This document shows, one piece after another, positions 8,860-16,978 of a DNA stretch of 64,000 bases; position 1 is the stretch's first letter; every line of letters begins with the position of its first letter. Under the pieces are notes generated by a model that saw nothing but the letters and a program-made list of their open reading frames with translations, was not told the DNA's origin and did not search any database. This stretch comes from WHSW01 sp033856255 (lineage in GTDB: Bacteria > Actinomycetota > Thermoleophilia > Solirubrobacterales > 70-9): the NCBI GenBank assembly GCA_033856255.1, contig JAWVFH010000044.1, positions 62,001 to 126,000 of the forward strand, given 5' to 3'. A program made the translations under genes and the position numbers.

Positions 8860-9951
8860 GTGCTGCAGCGCGTCCAGCGGCCCGACGAAGACCGGGTGCT
8901 CTACAACAGCTTCGACGGGCGTTACTCGGACAGCCCGCGGGCGATCTACGAGCACCTGACCGGCGCGGGCGATCGCCGCCACGCCTGGGTGGCGAGCCCA
9001 GGGGCCGAGCTTCCGCCCAGCGCGCGCGGGGTCGAGCTCTACGGCCTGGCGTTCCTGCGCGAGCTGGGCCGCTGCGGCCACCTGGTCTCCAACGTGCCGA
9101 TGCCGCGGAACCTGCGTATGCGCCGGGGGCAGACCTATCTGCAGACCTGGCACGGCACGCCGCTGAAGCGGATCGGCTTCGACAATGACCAGTGGCGGTC
9201 GAACCCGTCCGGGTTTGGCGAGATGAGCCGCGACTCGGTCCGCTGGGACTGCCTGCTGAGCCAGAACCCGTTCAGTACAGAGATCTTCCGCCGCGCCTTC
9301 CGCTTCGAGGGCGAGATCCTCGAGAGCGGCTATCCGCGCAACGACGTGCTTCATTCACTGCAGCGCGAGGAGCTGCGGGCGCGGGTCCGTGCGGAGCTCG
9401 GCGCCGCCGCGGGCGTGAAGGTGATCCTCTATGCGCCGACCTGGCGCGACAACCTCGTCGGCGAGCATGGCGACGTCGGCTTCGCGCTGCAGCTCGATGT
9501 CGACCGGCTGACCGCCGAGCTGGGCGACGACCATCTGCTCCTGATCCGCACCCACCATCTGGTCGGCTCGCGGCTCGGTGCGCTCGGCGAACGCGCGCGC
9601 GACGTCTCCGCCTACCCCGACATCCGCGATCTGTACCTGGCGGCCGACGTCCTGATCACCGACTACTCGTCGGCGATGTTCGACTTCGCGGTCACCGGCA
9701 AGCCGCTCGTCTTCTTCGTCTACGACCTCGCCGCCTACCGCGACGAGGTTCGCGGCTTTTACTTCGAGCTCGACGAGGTCGCGCCCGGTCCGCTGTGCGC
9801 GACCGGCGACGAGGTGATCGATGCGCTGCGCGACCTCGACGCGATCAGCACCGCTTACACGGAGCGCTACGGCGCCTTCCAGGCCCGGTTCTGCCCGTTC
9901 GACGACGGGTACGCATCGCAGCGGGTGGTCGAGCGCGTCTTCGGCCACTAG
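8860..9951 (+). CDS. CDP-glycerol glycerophosphotransferase family protein (second copy)
   Basis: This is a paralogue of 5707-6834, sharing the YSDSPRAIYEHL, YLQTWHGTPLKRIGF, SQNPFSTEIFRRAFRFEGEILESGYPRNDVL, LYAPTWRDN and DVLITDYSSAMFDFAVTGKPLVFF blocks. The GTG at 8860 gives 363 residues. An upstream CTG overlapping the previous stop would add about 15 residues and make the N-terminus more like its paralogue, so the start is uncertain. The likely role is adding glycerol-phosphate from a CDP-activated donor to a lipid-linked acceptor. Its stop codon overlaps that of the convergent Lrp gene. Confidence 0.83.
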   Translation: MLQRVQRPDEDRVLYNSFDGRYSDSPRAIYEHLTGAGDRRHAWVASPGAELPPSARGVELYGLAFLRELGRCGHLVSNVPMPRNLRMRRGQTYLQTWHGTPLKRIGFDNDQWRSNPSGFGEMSRDSVRWDCLLSQNPFSTEIFRRAFRFEGEILESGYPRNDVLHSLQREELRARVRAELGAAAGVKVILYAPTWRDNLVGEHGDVGFALQLDVDRLTAELGDDHLLLIRTHHLVGSRLGALGERARDVSAYPDIRDLYLAADVLITDYSSAMFDFAVTGKPLVFFVYDLAAYRDEVRGFYFELDEVAPGPLCATGDEVIDALRDLDAISTAYTERYGAFQARFCPFDDGYASQRVVERVFGH

Positions 9952-10379
9952 GCGTGGTGCACGAGGCGCGAGAGCACCACCTGCGACCGCGTCCGCTCGA
10001 CCTGTCCGTTTCGCTGCAGGTCGACGATCAGGCGCTCCAGGTCGGCGTTGTCCTCGGTGCGCACCCGAGCGATCGCATCCGCCTCGCCGGTGACGCTCCA
10101 CGCCTCCGCCACCTCGGGATGCTCGGCCAGCGTCCGCGCGACCTCGGCCAGGGTCGTCCCGGGGCGGTAGAAGAGCTCGACCAGCGCTTCGGTGTTCCAG
10201 CCCAGCGCCGAGTGATCGACCACCGCGGTGTACCCACGCAGCGCGCCCTCGGCGCGTAGGCGATCGACGCGCCGCTTCACCGACGGCGCCGTCAGGTTCA
10301 CCCGGCCGGCGATGTCGTCGTAGGTGCGCCGCCCATCCTCGACCAGCAGCGCAAGAATACGTCTATCAATCGCGTCCAT
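9948..10379 (-). CDS. Lrp/AsnC-family transcriptional regulator
   Basis: This is a 143-residue regulator starting at the ATG in MDAIDRRILALLVEDGRRTYDDIAGRVNLTAPSVKRRVDRL, a classic AsnC-type winged HTH. The C-terminal half (EVARTLAEHPEVAEAWSVTGEADAIARVRTEDNADLERLI) is the RAM/AsnC effector-binding domain. Members respond to amino acids and often repress their own promoter. It is divergent from the DUF6421-like gene, and a perfect inverted repeat covers its own start codon. A threonine-aldolase-type enzyme further down suggests amino-acid-linked regulation. Confidence 0.9.
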   Translation of the reverse strand: MDAIDRRILALLVEDGRRTYDDIAGRVNLTAPSVKRRVDRLRAEGALRGYTAVVDHSALGWNTEALVELFYRPGTTLAEVARTLAEHPEVAEAWSVTGEADAIARVRTEDNADLERLIVDLQRNGQVERTRSQVVLSRLVHHA

Positions 10380-10398
10380 TCGCAGGATTCTTGCGAAT
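10378..10398. promoter_or_regulatory. Inverted repeat, likely Lrp/AsnC operator
   Basis: ATTCGCA and TGCGAAT form a perfect 7-bp inverted repeat around a 7-bp spacer, with arm centres about 14 bases apart. The left arm covers the Lrp start codon and the right arm points to the divergent DUF6421-like gene. Position and symmetry suit an autoregulatory operator controlling both directions; binding by this regulator is inferred. Confidence 0.55.
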
Positions 10399-10453
10399 AG
10401 TCGAGGCAAATACAACATTGACGACGCGGATGGCACCTACTACCCTCGATTCT

Positions 10454-12553
10454 ATGGCGACGATCCCGGCTCAGCTCCACGTCCTCTTCGACGAGTCCCA
10501 CTCCGAGGCGTGGACGATCCGGCCCGAGGTGGCCGGGGCGATCCAGCCCGCCCACCCGGGTGATTCATCGCTCGAGCGCGCCGCCCGGTCGCTCGCCGAG
10601 CGCGAGTTCGCCGTCGCCGCCCACACCGACGGCCCGCTCACCGACGACGTGCTCGCCGAGGCCGCCGTGCTCGTCATCGCCCATCCCTCCGACCCGAAGT
10701 GGGAGGCGACCGTGGACGGCGGCTCGCCATTGCTCGAGCCGGCCGAGATCGAGGCGATCGAGGCCTTCGTCCGCGGCGGCGGCGGCCTGATCGTGCTCGG
10801 CGAGACGGAGCAGGACAAGTACGGGTCGAACCTCAACGACCTCCTCGCCCGGTTCGGCGTCCGCGTCGAGTCGGCGACGGTGCAGGACTACGAGCACCAC
10901 CACGGCGACGCGCCCTCCTGGGTCCTCGCCGCGCTCGGCGACGTCGGCGGCGGCGTTGCGGCGGGCGCCGACCCCCTCGCCGGCGTGCAGGCCGCCTGCT
11001 TCTACCGCGCCGGCTACCTGGCGACCAAAAACGGCGCCCGCGTCATCGCCCGTGCCCATCCGACCGCCTCGCAGCCCGACGCCCCGCTGGCCGCCGTGAT
11101 CCCCCACGGCGAGGGGCGCGTCGTCGTCCTCTCCGACTCGGACCTGTTCGGCGACGACTGCATCGCCGAGCTCGACCACGAGGCGCTCTGGCTCAACCTC
11201 GTCTACTGGGCCGCCGAGCCACGCTTCGCCAGCGAGGGCGAGCCGCCCGCCTCCCCGGTGGTCGCCGACGAGGCCTGGATCCGCCTCAAGGCGGCGGTCG
11301 AGGAGCTGCGCCTGACCCAGGCGCCCGACGGCTCGATCGATACCGCCGAGCACGACCCCGGCAAGCTGCGCAACCTGGCGGCAGCGATCGCCGAGTCGGC
11401 GCAGGCCCTGAAGCCGCGCTTCCCCCACCAGGAGGAGTACATCGACGCGCTCGCCGCCGACACGATCGCCTGGGCAGACGGGGGATTCGGCAAGCCCGCC
11501 TTCGACCGTTCGATCGAGGCCTTCCGCCCGGAGCGCGACCGCCGCGACGGGATCGAGCACCTGGCGGTGTTCCCGATGTACAAGCAGAACGCCTCCACCG
11601 ACACCTGCTTCGAGGCGCTCGTCGTCCGCGTCCCGTGGCCCGAGTGGATCGCCGAGCTCGAGCGCACCCGCTTCGACAACCCGAAGTTCGTCCCGGTCAC
11701 CTTCGTCGACCGCACCTCCGGCTACGACTCCGAGTGCGCGGTCCTCTTCCCGGAGACCTTCTCGACCGCCGAGCGCCCGGCCGACTACCACTTCGGCGCC
11801 ATCTTCTGCGACCGCGAGGCGGAGCGCTTCCGCCGCGTCTGCGGCTCGGCCGCCGAGATCCTGCGCCTCAACCTGCCCCCCGACGCCGCCTGCCTGATCG
11901 CCTCGCGCGAGCTCTCGCAATCGGCCTACATGCTCTGGGACCTCGTCCACGATCGCACCCACATGCGCGGCGACCTGCCCTTCGACCCGTTCATGATCCG
12001 CCAGCGCAGTCCCTACTGGATGTACTCGCTCGAGGAGCTGCGCTGCGACCTGACCGCCTTCGCGGCCGCCGTCGAGCTCGAGCGCGAGGGTTTCGCCTTC
12101 GCCCGCCACGCCCAGTACGCGATCCTCTTCGACCGCCTCTTCCGCTTCCCGGTCACCGGCTCGCGGGTGCGCAACTACGACGGCCTGGGCGGCCAGCTGC
12201 TGTTCGCCTTCCTGCATCGCGAGGGCTACCTGCACTGGACCGACAACCGGCTGACGATGGAGTGGGGCCGGCTCGCGGAGGGCGTCGGGCGCCTGCGCGA
12301 CCGGGTCCAGGACCTCTACCACTCCGGGATCGATCGCTCGAAGCTCGGCCAGTGGATCGCCGCCCACGACCTCGTCGCCGAGTACGTCCCGCCCACGGAG
12401 AGCTCGGTCTGGGCGCGCGAGCGCCGCAACCTGCCCGAGGTGGAGGAGCCGAAGCAGCTCGTCGACCTCGTCCGCGACGACGAGTTCCCGCTCAGCCTCT
12501 TCTACACCCAGCTGCAGCCGAAGCTCGCGTCGGCCCTCATGGCCCGCGCGTGA
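10454..12553 (+). CDS. DUF6421-like protein with extra N-terminal glutamine-amidotransferase-like domain
   Basis: This is a 699-residue protein. Residues 1 to about 260 resemble a ThuA/class-I-amidotransferase-like flavodoxin fold (LHVLFDESHSEAW, VLVIAHPSDPKW, AFVRGGGGLIVLGETEQDKYG, GRVVVLSDSDLFGDD). From about 270 on (DEAWIRLKAAVEELRLTQAPDGSID) it resembles the DUF6421 proteins of Streptomyces. It has conserved-looking SAYMLWDLVHDRTHMRGDLPFDPFMIRQRSPYWMYSLEELRCDL, whose HDRTH and E/D residues could bind metal. In-frame starts at 10391 (TTG) and 10430 (ATG) also exist; 10454 lies next to the first strand. Its biochemical function is unknown. Divergent from Lrp and upstream of an SDR and a PLP enzyme. 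Confidence 0.65.
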   Translation: MATIPAQLHVLFDESHSEAWTIRPEVAGAIQPAHPGDSSLERAARSLAEREFAVAAHTDGPLTDDVLAEAAVLVIAHPSDPKWEATVDGGSPLLEPAEIEAIEAFVRGGGGLIVLGETEQDKYGSNLNDLLARFGVRVESATVQDYEHHHGDAPSWVLAALGDVGGGVAAGADPLAGVQAACFYRAGYLATKNGARVIARAHPTASQPDAPLAAVIPHGEGRVVVLSDSDLFGDDCIAELDHEALWLNLVYWAAEPRFASEGEPPASPVVADEAWIRLKAAVEELRLTQAPDGSIDTAEHDPGKLRNLAAAIAESAQALKPRFPHQEEYIDALAADTIAWADGGFGKPAFDRSIEAFRPERDRRDGIEHLAVFPMYKQNASTDTCFEALVVRVPWPEWIAELERTRFDNPKFVPVTFVDRTSGYDSECAVLFPETFSTAERPADYHFGAIFCDREAERFRRVCGSAAEILRLNLPPDAACLIASRELSQSAYMLWDLVHDRTHMRGDLPFDPFMIRQRSPYWMYSLEELRCDLTAFAAAVELEREGFAFARHAQYAILFDRLFRFPVTGSRVRNYDGLGGQLLFAFLHREGYLHWTDNRLTMEWGRLAEGVGRLRDRVQDLYHSGIDRSKLGQWIAAHDLVAEYVPPTESSVWARERRNLPEVEEPKQLVDLVRDDEFPLSLFYTQLQPKLASALMARA

Positions 12554-12593
12554 CCGCTACGTTCCGTCTCGCCGTTTGTTCGCACCGGTAGAG

Positions 12594-13055
12594 ATGATTT
12601 CCAAAGCTCGAAGCGTTTTGTCCGCGTCAGGGCTCGCACTGGTTGCGTGGGCCGTCCTCGCCGTGGCGGTCTCGTCGGCGGCGGGCGCCCCCTCCGTTCA
12701 CCTGCCCCACTCGGGTGCGTACTCCGGCCTGACCGACGATCCGCGTGAGATCACGGTTTCGGTCTCCGGGGAGTCGATCGAGTTCGTAGCGTTCGCGTTC
12801 AACTGCGGCGAAGGCGTCGGTCACGCCAGCGTTCAGGACATCGAGCTGACGAAGTCGAAGCGGGGTTACAAGTTCCGGCTCGATGCCCACGCCAACGTCA
12901 CGTACTCCGACGATGCCTACTTTCCGGACGAGAACGCGGCGATTGCCCTCTCCGGCAGGTTCACGCGCAGCGGGAAGCGGGTCAGCGGGCGGCTGCACGT
13001 CGAGGCCCCGCGCTGTGAAACCGGGCCCCTGGCCTGGCGGGCACGTCGTCGCTGA
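12594..13055 (+). CDS. Small secreted protein of unknown function
   Basis: This is a 153-residue protein. The ATG at 12594 puts a standard signal peptide at the front (MISKARSVLSASGLALVAWAVLAVAVSSAAGA), with likely cleavage after AGA. The mature part looks like a beta-sandwich (EITVSVSGESIEFVAFAFNCGEG, IALSGRFTRSGKRVSGRLHVEAPRC) with two cysteines that could pair, and it ends in a basic RARRR tail. No family is recognised. It may bind the envelope. Confidence 0.6.
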   Translation: MISKARSVLSASGLALVAWAVLAVAVSSAAGAPSVHLPHSGAYSGLTDDPREITVSVSGESIEFVAFAFNCGEGVGHASVQDIELTKSKRGYKFRLDAHANVTYSDDAYFPDENAAIALSGRFTRSGKRVSGRLHVEAPRCETGPLAWRARRR

Positions 13056-13110
13056 CGCCAGCTGGACGCGGCCTTAGGCGGCCTTGACCCGGTCGCCTAC
13101 CCTGTCCGCC

Positions 13111-13641
13111 ATGGACGGCCGCCGCCTGCGCATCGACCTGTTCGCGTTTGCCCTCGGGGCCCTCGCCCTGCTCGCGGTCAGCTTCTACAGCGCCCGTAAC
13201 GGAGCGGCGCTGATCATGTGCACGCTGGTTGGCGCCGGGCTCGTCTTCGCCCGGTTGGTCGGGTTCTCCAACCGCGCCCTGGTCCCGGTCGCGGCCGGGC
13301 TCGTGATCCTGCTCTGGATCCTCTGGGTGCACCCGCCGTCGCTCTCAGACCACAAGATGAGCGCCCTCGCGCACGGGACCGGCGGCCTGCTGATCGGCTG
13401 GGCCGTCGCCGAGTACCTGCGCGGGCGCGTCGAGTGGCCCCTGTGGGCGATCGGCGCGGTCGGGGTCGTGTTCGGGCTCACGGTCCTCTGGGAGATCGGC
13501 GAGTACCTCGGCGACCGCGTCCTCGATACCGCGCTGATCCCGAGCAAGCGCGACTCGGCGATCGACATCACCTTCGGCACCTTGGGCGGCACGGTCGGGG
13601 TGCTGATGGCCTCGCTGGTGCCGGCCCGGTTCTGGCGATAG
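13111..13641 (+). CDS. Integral membrane protein, DUF2238/YjdF-like
   Basis: This is a 176-residue protein with about five hydrophobic helices (FAFALGALALLAVSF, AALIMCTLVGAGLVFARLV, LVPVAAGLVILLWILWV, LWAIGAVGVVFGLTVLWEI, GTLGGTVGVLMASLV). The acidic pattern LWEIGEYLGDRVLDTALIPSKRDSAIDITFGTLGG resembles the conserved end of the DUF2238/YjdF family, whose function is unknown. The ATG at 13111 was preferred to an upstream start at 13084 because it sits directly before the first helix. It ends one base before the SDR start, so the two are probably co-transcribed. Confidence 0.6.
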   Translation: MDGRRLRIDLFAFALGALALLAVSFYSARNGAALIMCTLVGAGLVFARLVGFSNRALVPVAAGLVILLWILWVHPPSLSDHKMSALAHGTGGLLIGWAVAEYLRGRVEWPLWAIGAVGVVFGLTVLWEIGEYLGDRVLDTALIPSKRDSAIDITFGTLGGTVGVLMASLVPARFWR

Positions 13642-13642
13642 C

Positions 13643-14368
13643 GTGGGCGATGTGGGAACCCTCGACGGGCGTGTGATCGCGATCGCCGGCGCGGCTGGCG
13701 GACTGGGACCGGTGGTTGCCGGGAGGCTCGCCGAAGCCGGCGCGACGCTGGCGCTCACCGACCGCGACCAAGGGCGGCTCGACGAGGTGGTTGCGAAACT
13801 TGGGCTCGACGATGGGCGCATCGATGCCCGGGTCGTCGACCTGCTCGACGGCCAGGCTTCGGTCGACTGGGCGCAGGCGCTCGGCGAGCGCTTCGGCCGG
13901 ATCGACGGCCTCCTGCACCTGGTCGGCGGCTGGAAGGGCGGCGAGCCGCTGGCGACGTTTCCGCTCGACGACTACGAGCTCCTCCACGACCTGCTCGTCC
14001 GCACCGTGATCCACACCACCCGAGCCTTCTGCGACCCGCTCGCCAAGTCCGAGCACGGCCGGTTCGTCCTCGTCTCCTCCTCCCAGGCCCAGGGCCCGGA
14101 CGGCACCAACGCCGCCTACGGGGCGACGAAGGCGGCGGCCGAGGCCTGGACGCTGGCGCTCGCCGACAGCTTCCGCGAGGCCGGGTCGGCCGCGACGGCC
14201 AACATCGTCGTGATCAACGCGATCGTCACCCCGCGGATGCGCGCCGAGAGCCCGGAGAAGGCGTTCAAGACCTTCACCTCCGCGGAGGAGATCGCCGGGG
14301 CGATCGAGTTCGTCTGCTCGGACGACGGGCGGAAGATGAACGGCAAGCGGCTGGCGCTGTATCCGTAG
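13643..14368 (+). CDS. Short-chain dehydrogenase/reductase
   Basis: This is a 241-residue SDR starting at GTG. The cofactor loop is AGAAGGLG, LTDRD at the end of strand 2 suggests an NAD-type aspartate, the catalytic serines are in VLVSSSQAQG, and YGATK supplies Tyr and Lys. The C-terminal SAEEIAGAIEFVCSDDGRKMNGKRLALYP is typical of classical SDRs. The substrate is unknown. The DUF6421/SDR/threonine-aldolase grouping also occurs, as I recall, in streptomycetes, which argues for a shared pathway. Confidence 0.82.
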   Translation: MGDVGTLDGRVIAIAGAAGGLGPVVAGRLAEAGATLALTDRDQGRLDEVVAKLGLDDGRIDARVVDLLDGQASVDWAQALGERFGRIDGLLHLVGGWKGGEPLATFPLDDYELLHDLLVRTVIHTTRAFCDPLAKSEHGRFVLVSSSQAQGPDGTNAAYGATKAAAEAWTLALADSFREAGSAATANIVVINAIVTPRMRAESPEKAFKTFTSAEEIAGAIEFVCSDDGRKMNGKRLALYP

Positions 14369-14415
14369 CGGACTGGCCGGCCAGCCGAAAACTGCCTGCG
14401 TATGCGGCGCGAATC

Positions 14416-15309
14416 GTGTCGCGACCACTTACCATTTTCCGCTTGCGGGGGAGACTGGAAATCGGCACGTTCGCAGCCCTCCTGGTCGTGGCCTGCGTCG
14501 CGGCGGGCGGGGTGCCCGCCGCCGGGCTGGCGGTCGCGCCCCGCGCCGCCGGGGGGACCAGCTGCGCCTACGCGCCGGCCGACCACACGCTCGGCATCAG
14601 CGCCGCCGACCGCAAGGTCGTCGTCTCGGTCCAGCGGCAGAAGGAGGAGCTGGTCGTGCGCAAGGACCGCGACCGGGTCCCCTGCGGCGGCAGCGAGCCG
14701 ACGGTCGCCAACGTGGACAGGATCGTCGTCTTTTCGAAGACTGAGCTTGCCCTCGACCTTCGCGGGGGGCCGCTCGCGCCGGGCTTCACCAACGAGGGCG
14801 ACGGCTCGTCCGAGATCGAGGTCGAGGCCGTCTTCAACCGGACCGGCGGCCTCCGTGTCCGCGGGTCGGGCCGCCGCGACGCGATCGTGATGGGTGAACT
14901 CGCGGGCGTCCACGGGGTCAACCTCAACGCCCGCGAAGCCCACCGGGACGTCGATGTCACGGTCGATGGTGGATTCCCGGTCCTCTCGGTCCTCGGGCGG
15001 GCGGGCAACGACCTGATCTCGGCCCGCGGCGGCGCCGGGTTCAGGGGGCCGCTGGGGATCAGGACGACGGTCAGCGCCGGCGGGGGGCGCGACCGGGTCA
15101 GGGGAAGCTCGAAGCGCGATCTGATCGGGGGCGGGGATGGTCCTGACCGGATCGCGCCCGGCGCCGGGACGGACCGGATCAAGTCGCTCGGCGGCGCCGA
15201 CCGGCTCCGCCTGCGCGACGGGGAGCGCGACTACGCCCGCTGCGGTCCCGGCGAGGACAAGGTGAAGGCGGACCGCAAGGATCGGCTCGCCGGCTGCGAC
15301 CAGCGCTGA
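14416..15309 (+). CDS. Secreted protein with degenerate RTX-like glycine/aspartate repeats
   Basis: This is a 297-residue protein starting at GTG, with an export signal (FAALLVVACVAAGGVPAAGLA). The second half contains haemolysin-type-like turns (GRAGNDLISARGGAG, GGGRDRVRGSSKRDLIGGGDGPDRIAPGAGTDRIKSLGGADRLRLRDGERD), a run of G-x-D-x-[LIV] units that in RTX proteins form a calcium-binding beta-roll. Many units have R or K where calcium ligands are expected, so binding may be weak. Two cysteines near the end may pair. It is probably an exported structural protein and may not be part of the surrounding metabolic genes. Confidence 0.65.
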   Translation: MSRPLTIFRLRGRLEIGTFAALLVVACVAAGGVPAAGLAVAPRAAGGTSCAYAPADHTLGISAADRKVVVSVQRQKEELVVRKDRDRVPCGGSEPTVANVDRIVVFSKTELALDLRGGPLAPGFTNEGDGSSEIEVEAVFNRTGGLRVRGSGRRDAIVMGELAGVHGVNLNAREAHRDVDVTVDGGFPVLSVLGRAGNDLISARGGAGFRGPLGIRTTVSAGGGRDRVRGSSKRDLIGGGDGPDRIAPGAGTDRIKSLGGADRLRLRDGERDYARCGPGEDKVKADRKDRLAGCDQR

Positions 15310-15344
15310 AGCGCCGTAGGGTTCGGCCTCCGCACGGCCGAGCC

Positions 15345-16385
15345 ATGCACGACTTCGCCTCCGACAACCACGCCGGCGCCCATCCCGAGGTGCTCGAGGC
15401 GATCGCCGCCGCCAACGAGGGCCACGCCGGCTCCTACGGCGACGATCCCTGGACGCGGCGCGCCGAGGAAGTCATGCGCGACCACTTCGGCCCCGATGCG
15501 CGCGCCTTCTTCGTCTTCAACGGGACCGGCGCCAACGTCAGCTCGGTCGACGCCCTGACGCGCGAGTTCGAGGGCGTGATCTGCACCGAGACCGCCCACA
15601 TGCACGTCGACGAGTGCGGCGCGCCGGAGCGGCTCGCCGGGACGAAGCTGCTGACGGTCGCGACCGAGCACGGCAAGCTCGCGCCGGCCGACCTTGCACG
15701 CTGGGAGTCGAGCCGCGGCGACGAGCACCAGGTCCAGCCGCGGTTGCTCTCGATCACCCAGGCGACTGAGCTCGGCACCGTCTACAGCGCCGACGAGACG
15801 CGGGCGCTCGCCGACGCCGCCCGTGAGCTCGGCATGTACCTGCACGTCGACGGCGCCCGGCTCGCGAACGCCGCCGCGTCGCTCGGAGCCTCGCTGGCCG
15901 AGCTCACGACCGGGGCAGGGGTCGACGCGGTCTCGTTCGGCGGGACCAAGAACGGCCTCCTGCTCGGCGAGGCGGTCGTCTTCTGCCGCCCCGAGCTCGC
16001 CGAGGAATTCCTCTTCACTCGCAAGCAACTCGGCCAGCTCGCCTCGAAGATGCGCTTCGTCTCGGCGCAGTTCGAGGCGCTCCTCTCCGGCGACCTCTGG
16101 CTGCGCAGCGCCCGGCGCGCGAACGAGATGGCCACCCGCCTCGCGACCGCGGTCGAGCCGATCGACGGGCTCGAGATCACCCACCCGGTCGAGGCCAACG
16201 CCGTTTTCGCCACCTTGCCCGGGCCGGCGATCGCCCGGCTGCTCGCCGAGCTGCCCGGCCAGGACCCGTTCTACGTCTGGGACGCCGCCCGCGACGAGGT
16301 CCGCTGGATGTGCTCCTGGGACACGACCGAGGCGGACGTCGACGCCTTCGCCGCGGTGATCGCCGAGGCGATCCGCGCCTCGTGA
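15345..16385 (+). CDS. Low-specificity threonine aldolase / beta-eliminating lyase family PLP enzyme
   Basis: This is a 346-residue fold-type I PLP enzyme of the threonine aldolase family, which cleaves beta-hydroxy amino acids such as L-threonine to glycine and an aldehyde. The start FASDNHAGAHPEVLEAI is the family signature. H85 (ETAHMHVDE) would stack on PLP, D169 (HVDGARLANA) contacts the pyridine nitrogen, and K202 (SFGGTKNG) is the Schiff-base lysine. The length is normal. The exact substrate is not determined; its neighbourhood includes an amino-acid-type Lrp regulator. Confidence 0.88.
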   Translation: MHDFASDNHAGAHPEVLEAIAAANEGHAGSYGDDPWTRRAEEVMRDHFGPDARAFFVFNGTGANVSSVDALTREFEGVICTETAHMHVDECGAPERLAGTKLLTVATEHGKLAPADLARWESSRGDEHQVQPRLLSITQATELGTVYSADETRALADAARELGMYLHVDGARLANAAASLGASLAELTTGAGVDAVSFGGTKNGLLLGEAVVFCRPELAEEFLFTRKQLGQLASKMRFVSAQFEALLSGDLWLRSARRANEMATRLATAVEPIDGLEITHPVEANAVFATLPGPAIARLLAELPGQDPFYVWDAARDEVRWMCSWDTTEADVDAFAAVIAEAIRAS

Positions 16386-16972
16386 CCTCGATCGCGGCCC
16401 GCCTTCGACACTACGCGGAGGAACCCGCGGCGCTGGCGGCGCTGCGATCACGGATCCAGCGGCCGTACAGGGTCGCCCGCTTCCACAGCTACGGCAAGGG
16501 CTCGCTGATCCACAAGCCGATGTGGATCTACGGTGCCCATCACATCACCGTCGGCGACTACGTGCTGATCATGCCGGGTGCCTGGCTCGCCGCCGAGCGG
16601 GCGTCCTGGGATCAGCCGGCGCCGGCCCTGACGATCGGCGACGGCACCGCGATCCGCAGCAACTGCGTGATCAGCGCGACCCACTCCGTGACGATCGAGG
16701 AGAACGTCCTCGTGGCCGGGTCCTGCACCATCATCGACTCCGATCACACCGTCGGCGGGGGCCGCAACCCGCTCCACAACCCGACCGTCTCCGACCCGGT
16801 CCGGATCGGCGCCGGCACCTGGCTGAGCGAGCGGGTCACGGTCCTGCGCGGGTCCGACATCGGCCGCGAGTGCATCATCGGCGCGCACAGTGTCGTGCGC
16901 GGCGAGATCCCGGATCACTCGATCGCCGTGGGGGCCCCGGCCCGCGTCGTCGGGTCGACCCGCGACGCCTAG
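16382..16972 (+). CDS. Hexapeptide-repeat acyltransferase (left-handed beta-helix)
   Basis: This is a 196-residue protein starting at a GTG that overlaps the aldolase stop. Isoleucine-patch repeats run from HHITVGDYVLI through ALTIGDGTAIRSNCVISATHSVTIEENVLVAGSCTIIDSDHTV to PVRIGAGTWLSERVTVLRGSDIGRECIIGAHSVVRGEIPDHSIAVGAPARVV. This is the standard C-terminal coil of maltose/galactoside-type O-acetyltransferases, with the acetyl-accepting histidine probably in SATHS. It probably acetylates a sugar hydroxyl of a surface glycan. Confidence 0.8.
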   Translation: MTSIAARLRHYAEEPAALAALRSRIQRPYRVARFHSYGKGSLIHKPMWIYGAHHITVGDYVLIMPGAWLAAERASWDQPAPALTIGDGTAIRSNCVISATHSVTIEENVLVAGSCTIIDSDHTVGGGRNPLHNPTVSDPVRIGAGTWLSERVTVLRGSDIGRECIIGAHSVVRGEIPDHSIAVGAPARVVGSTRDA

Positions 16973-16978
16973 GGAGGT

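Noticed and set aside
10565..12367. A 600-codon open frame antisense to the DUF6421-like gene
   Set aside because: Low-complexity Gly/Val/Glu/Arg composition typical of antisense frames in high-GC DNA; the opposite strand encodes a protein with recognisable motifs.
14373..14384. CTGGCCGGCCAG palindrome after the SDR gene
   Set aside because: Short GC palindromes are expected by chance at this base composition, and no T-run or partner site is present.
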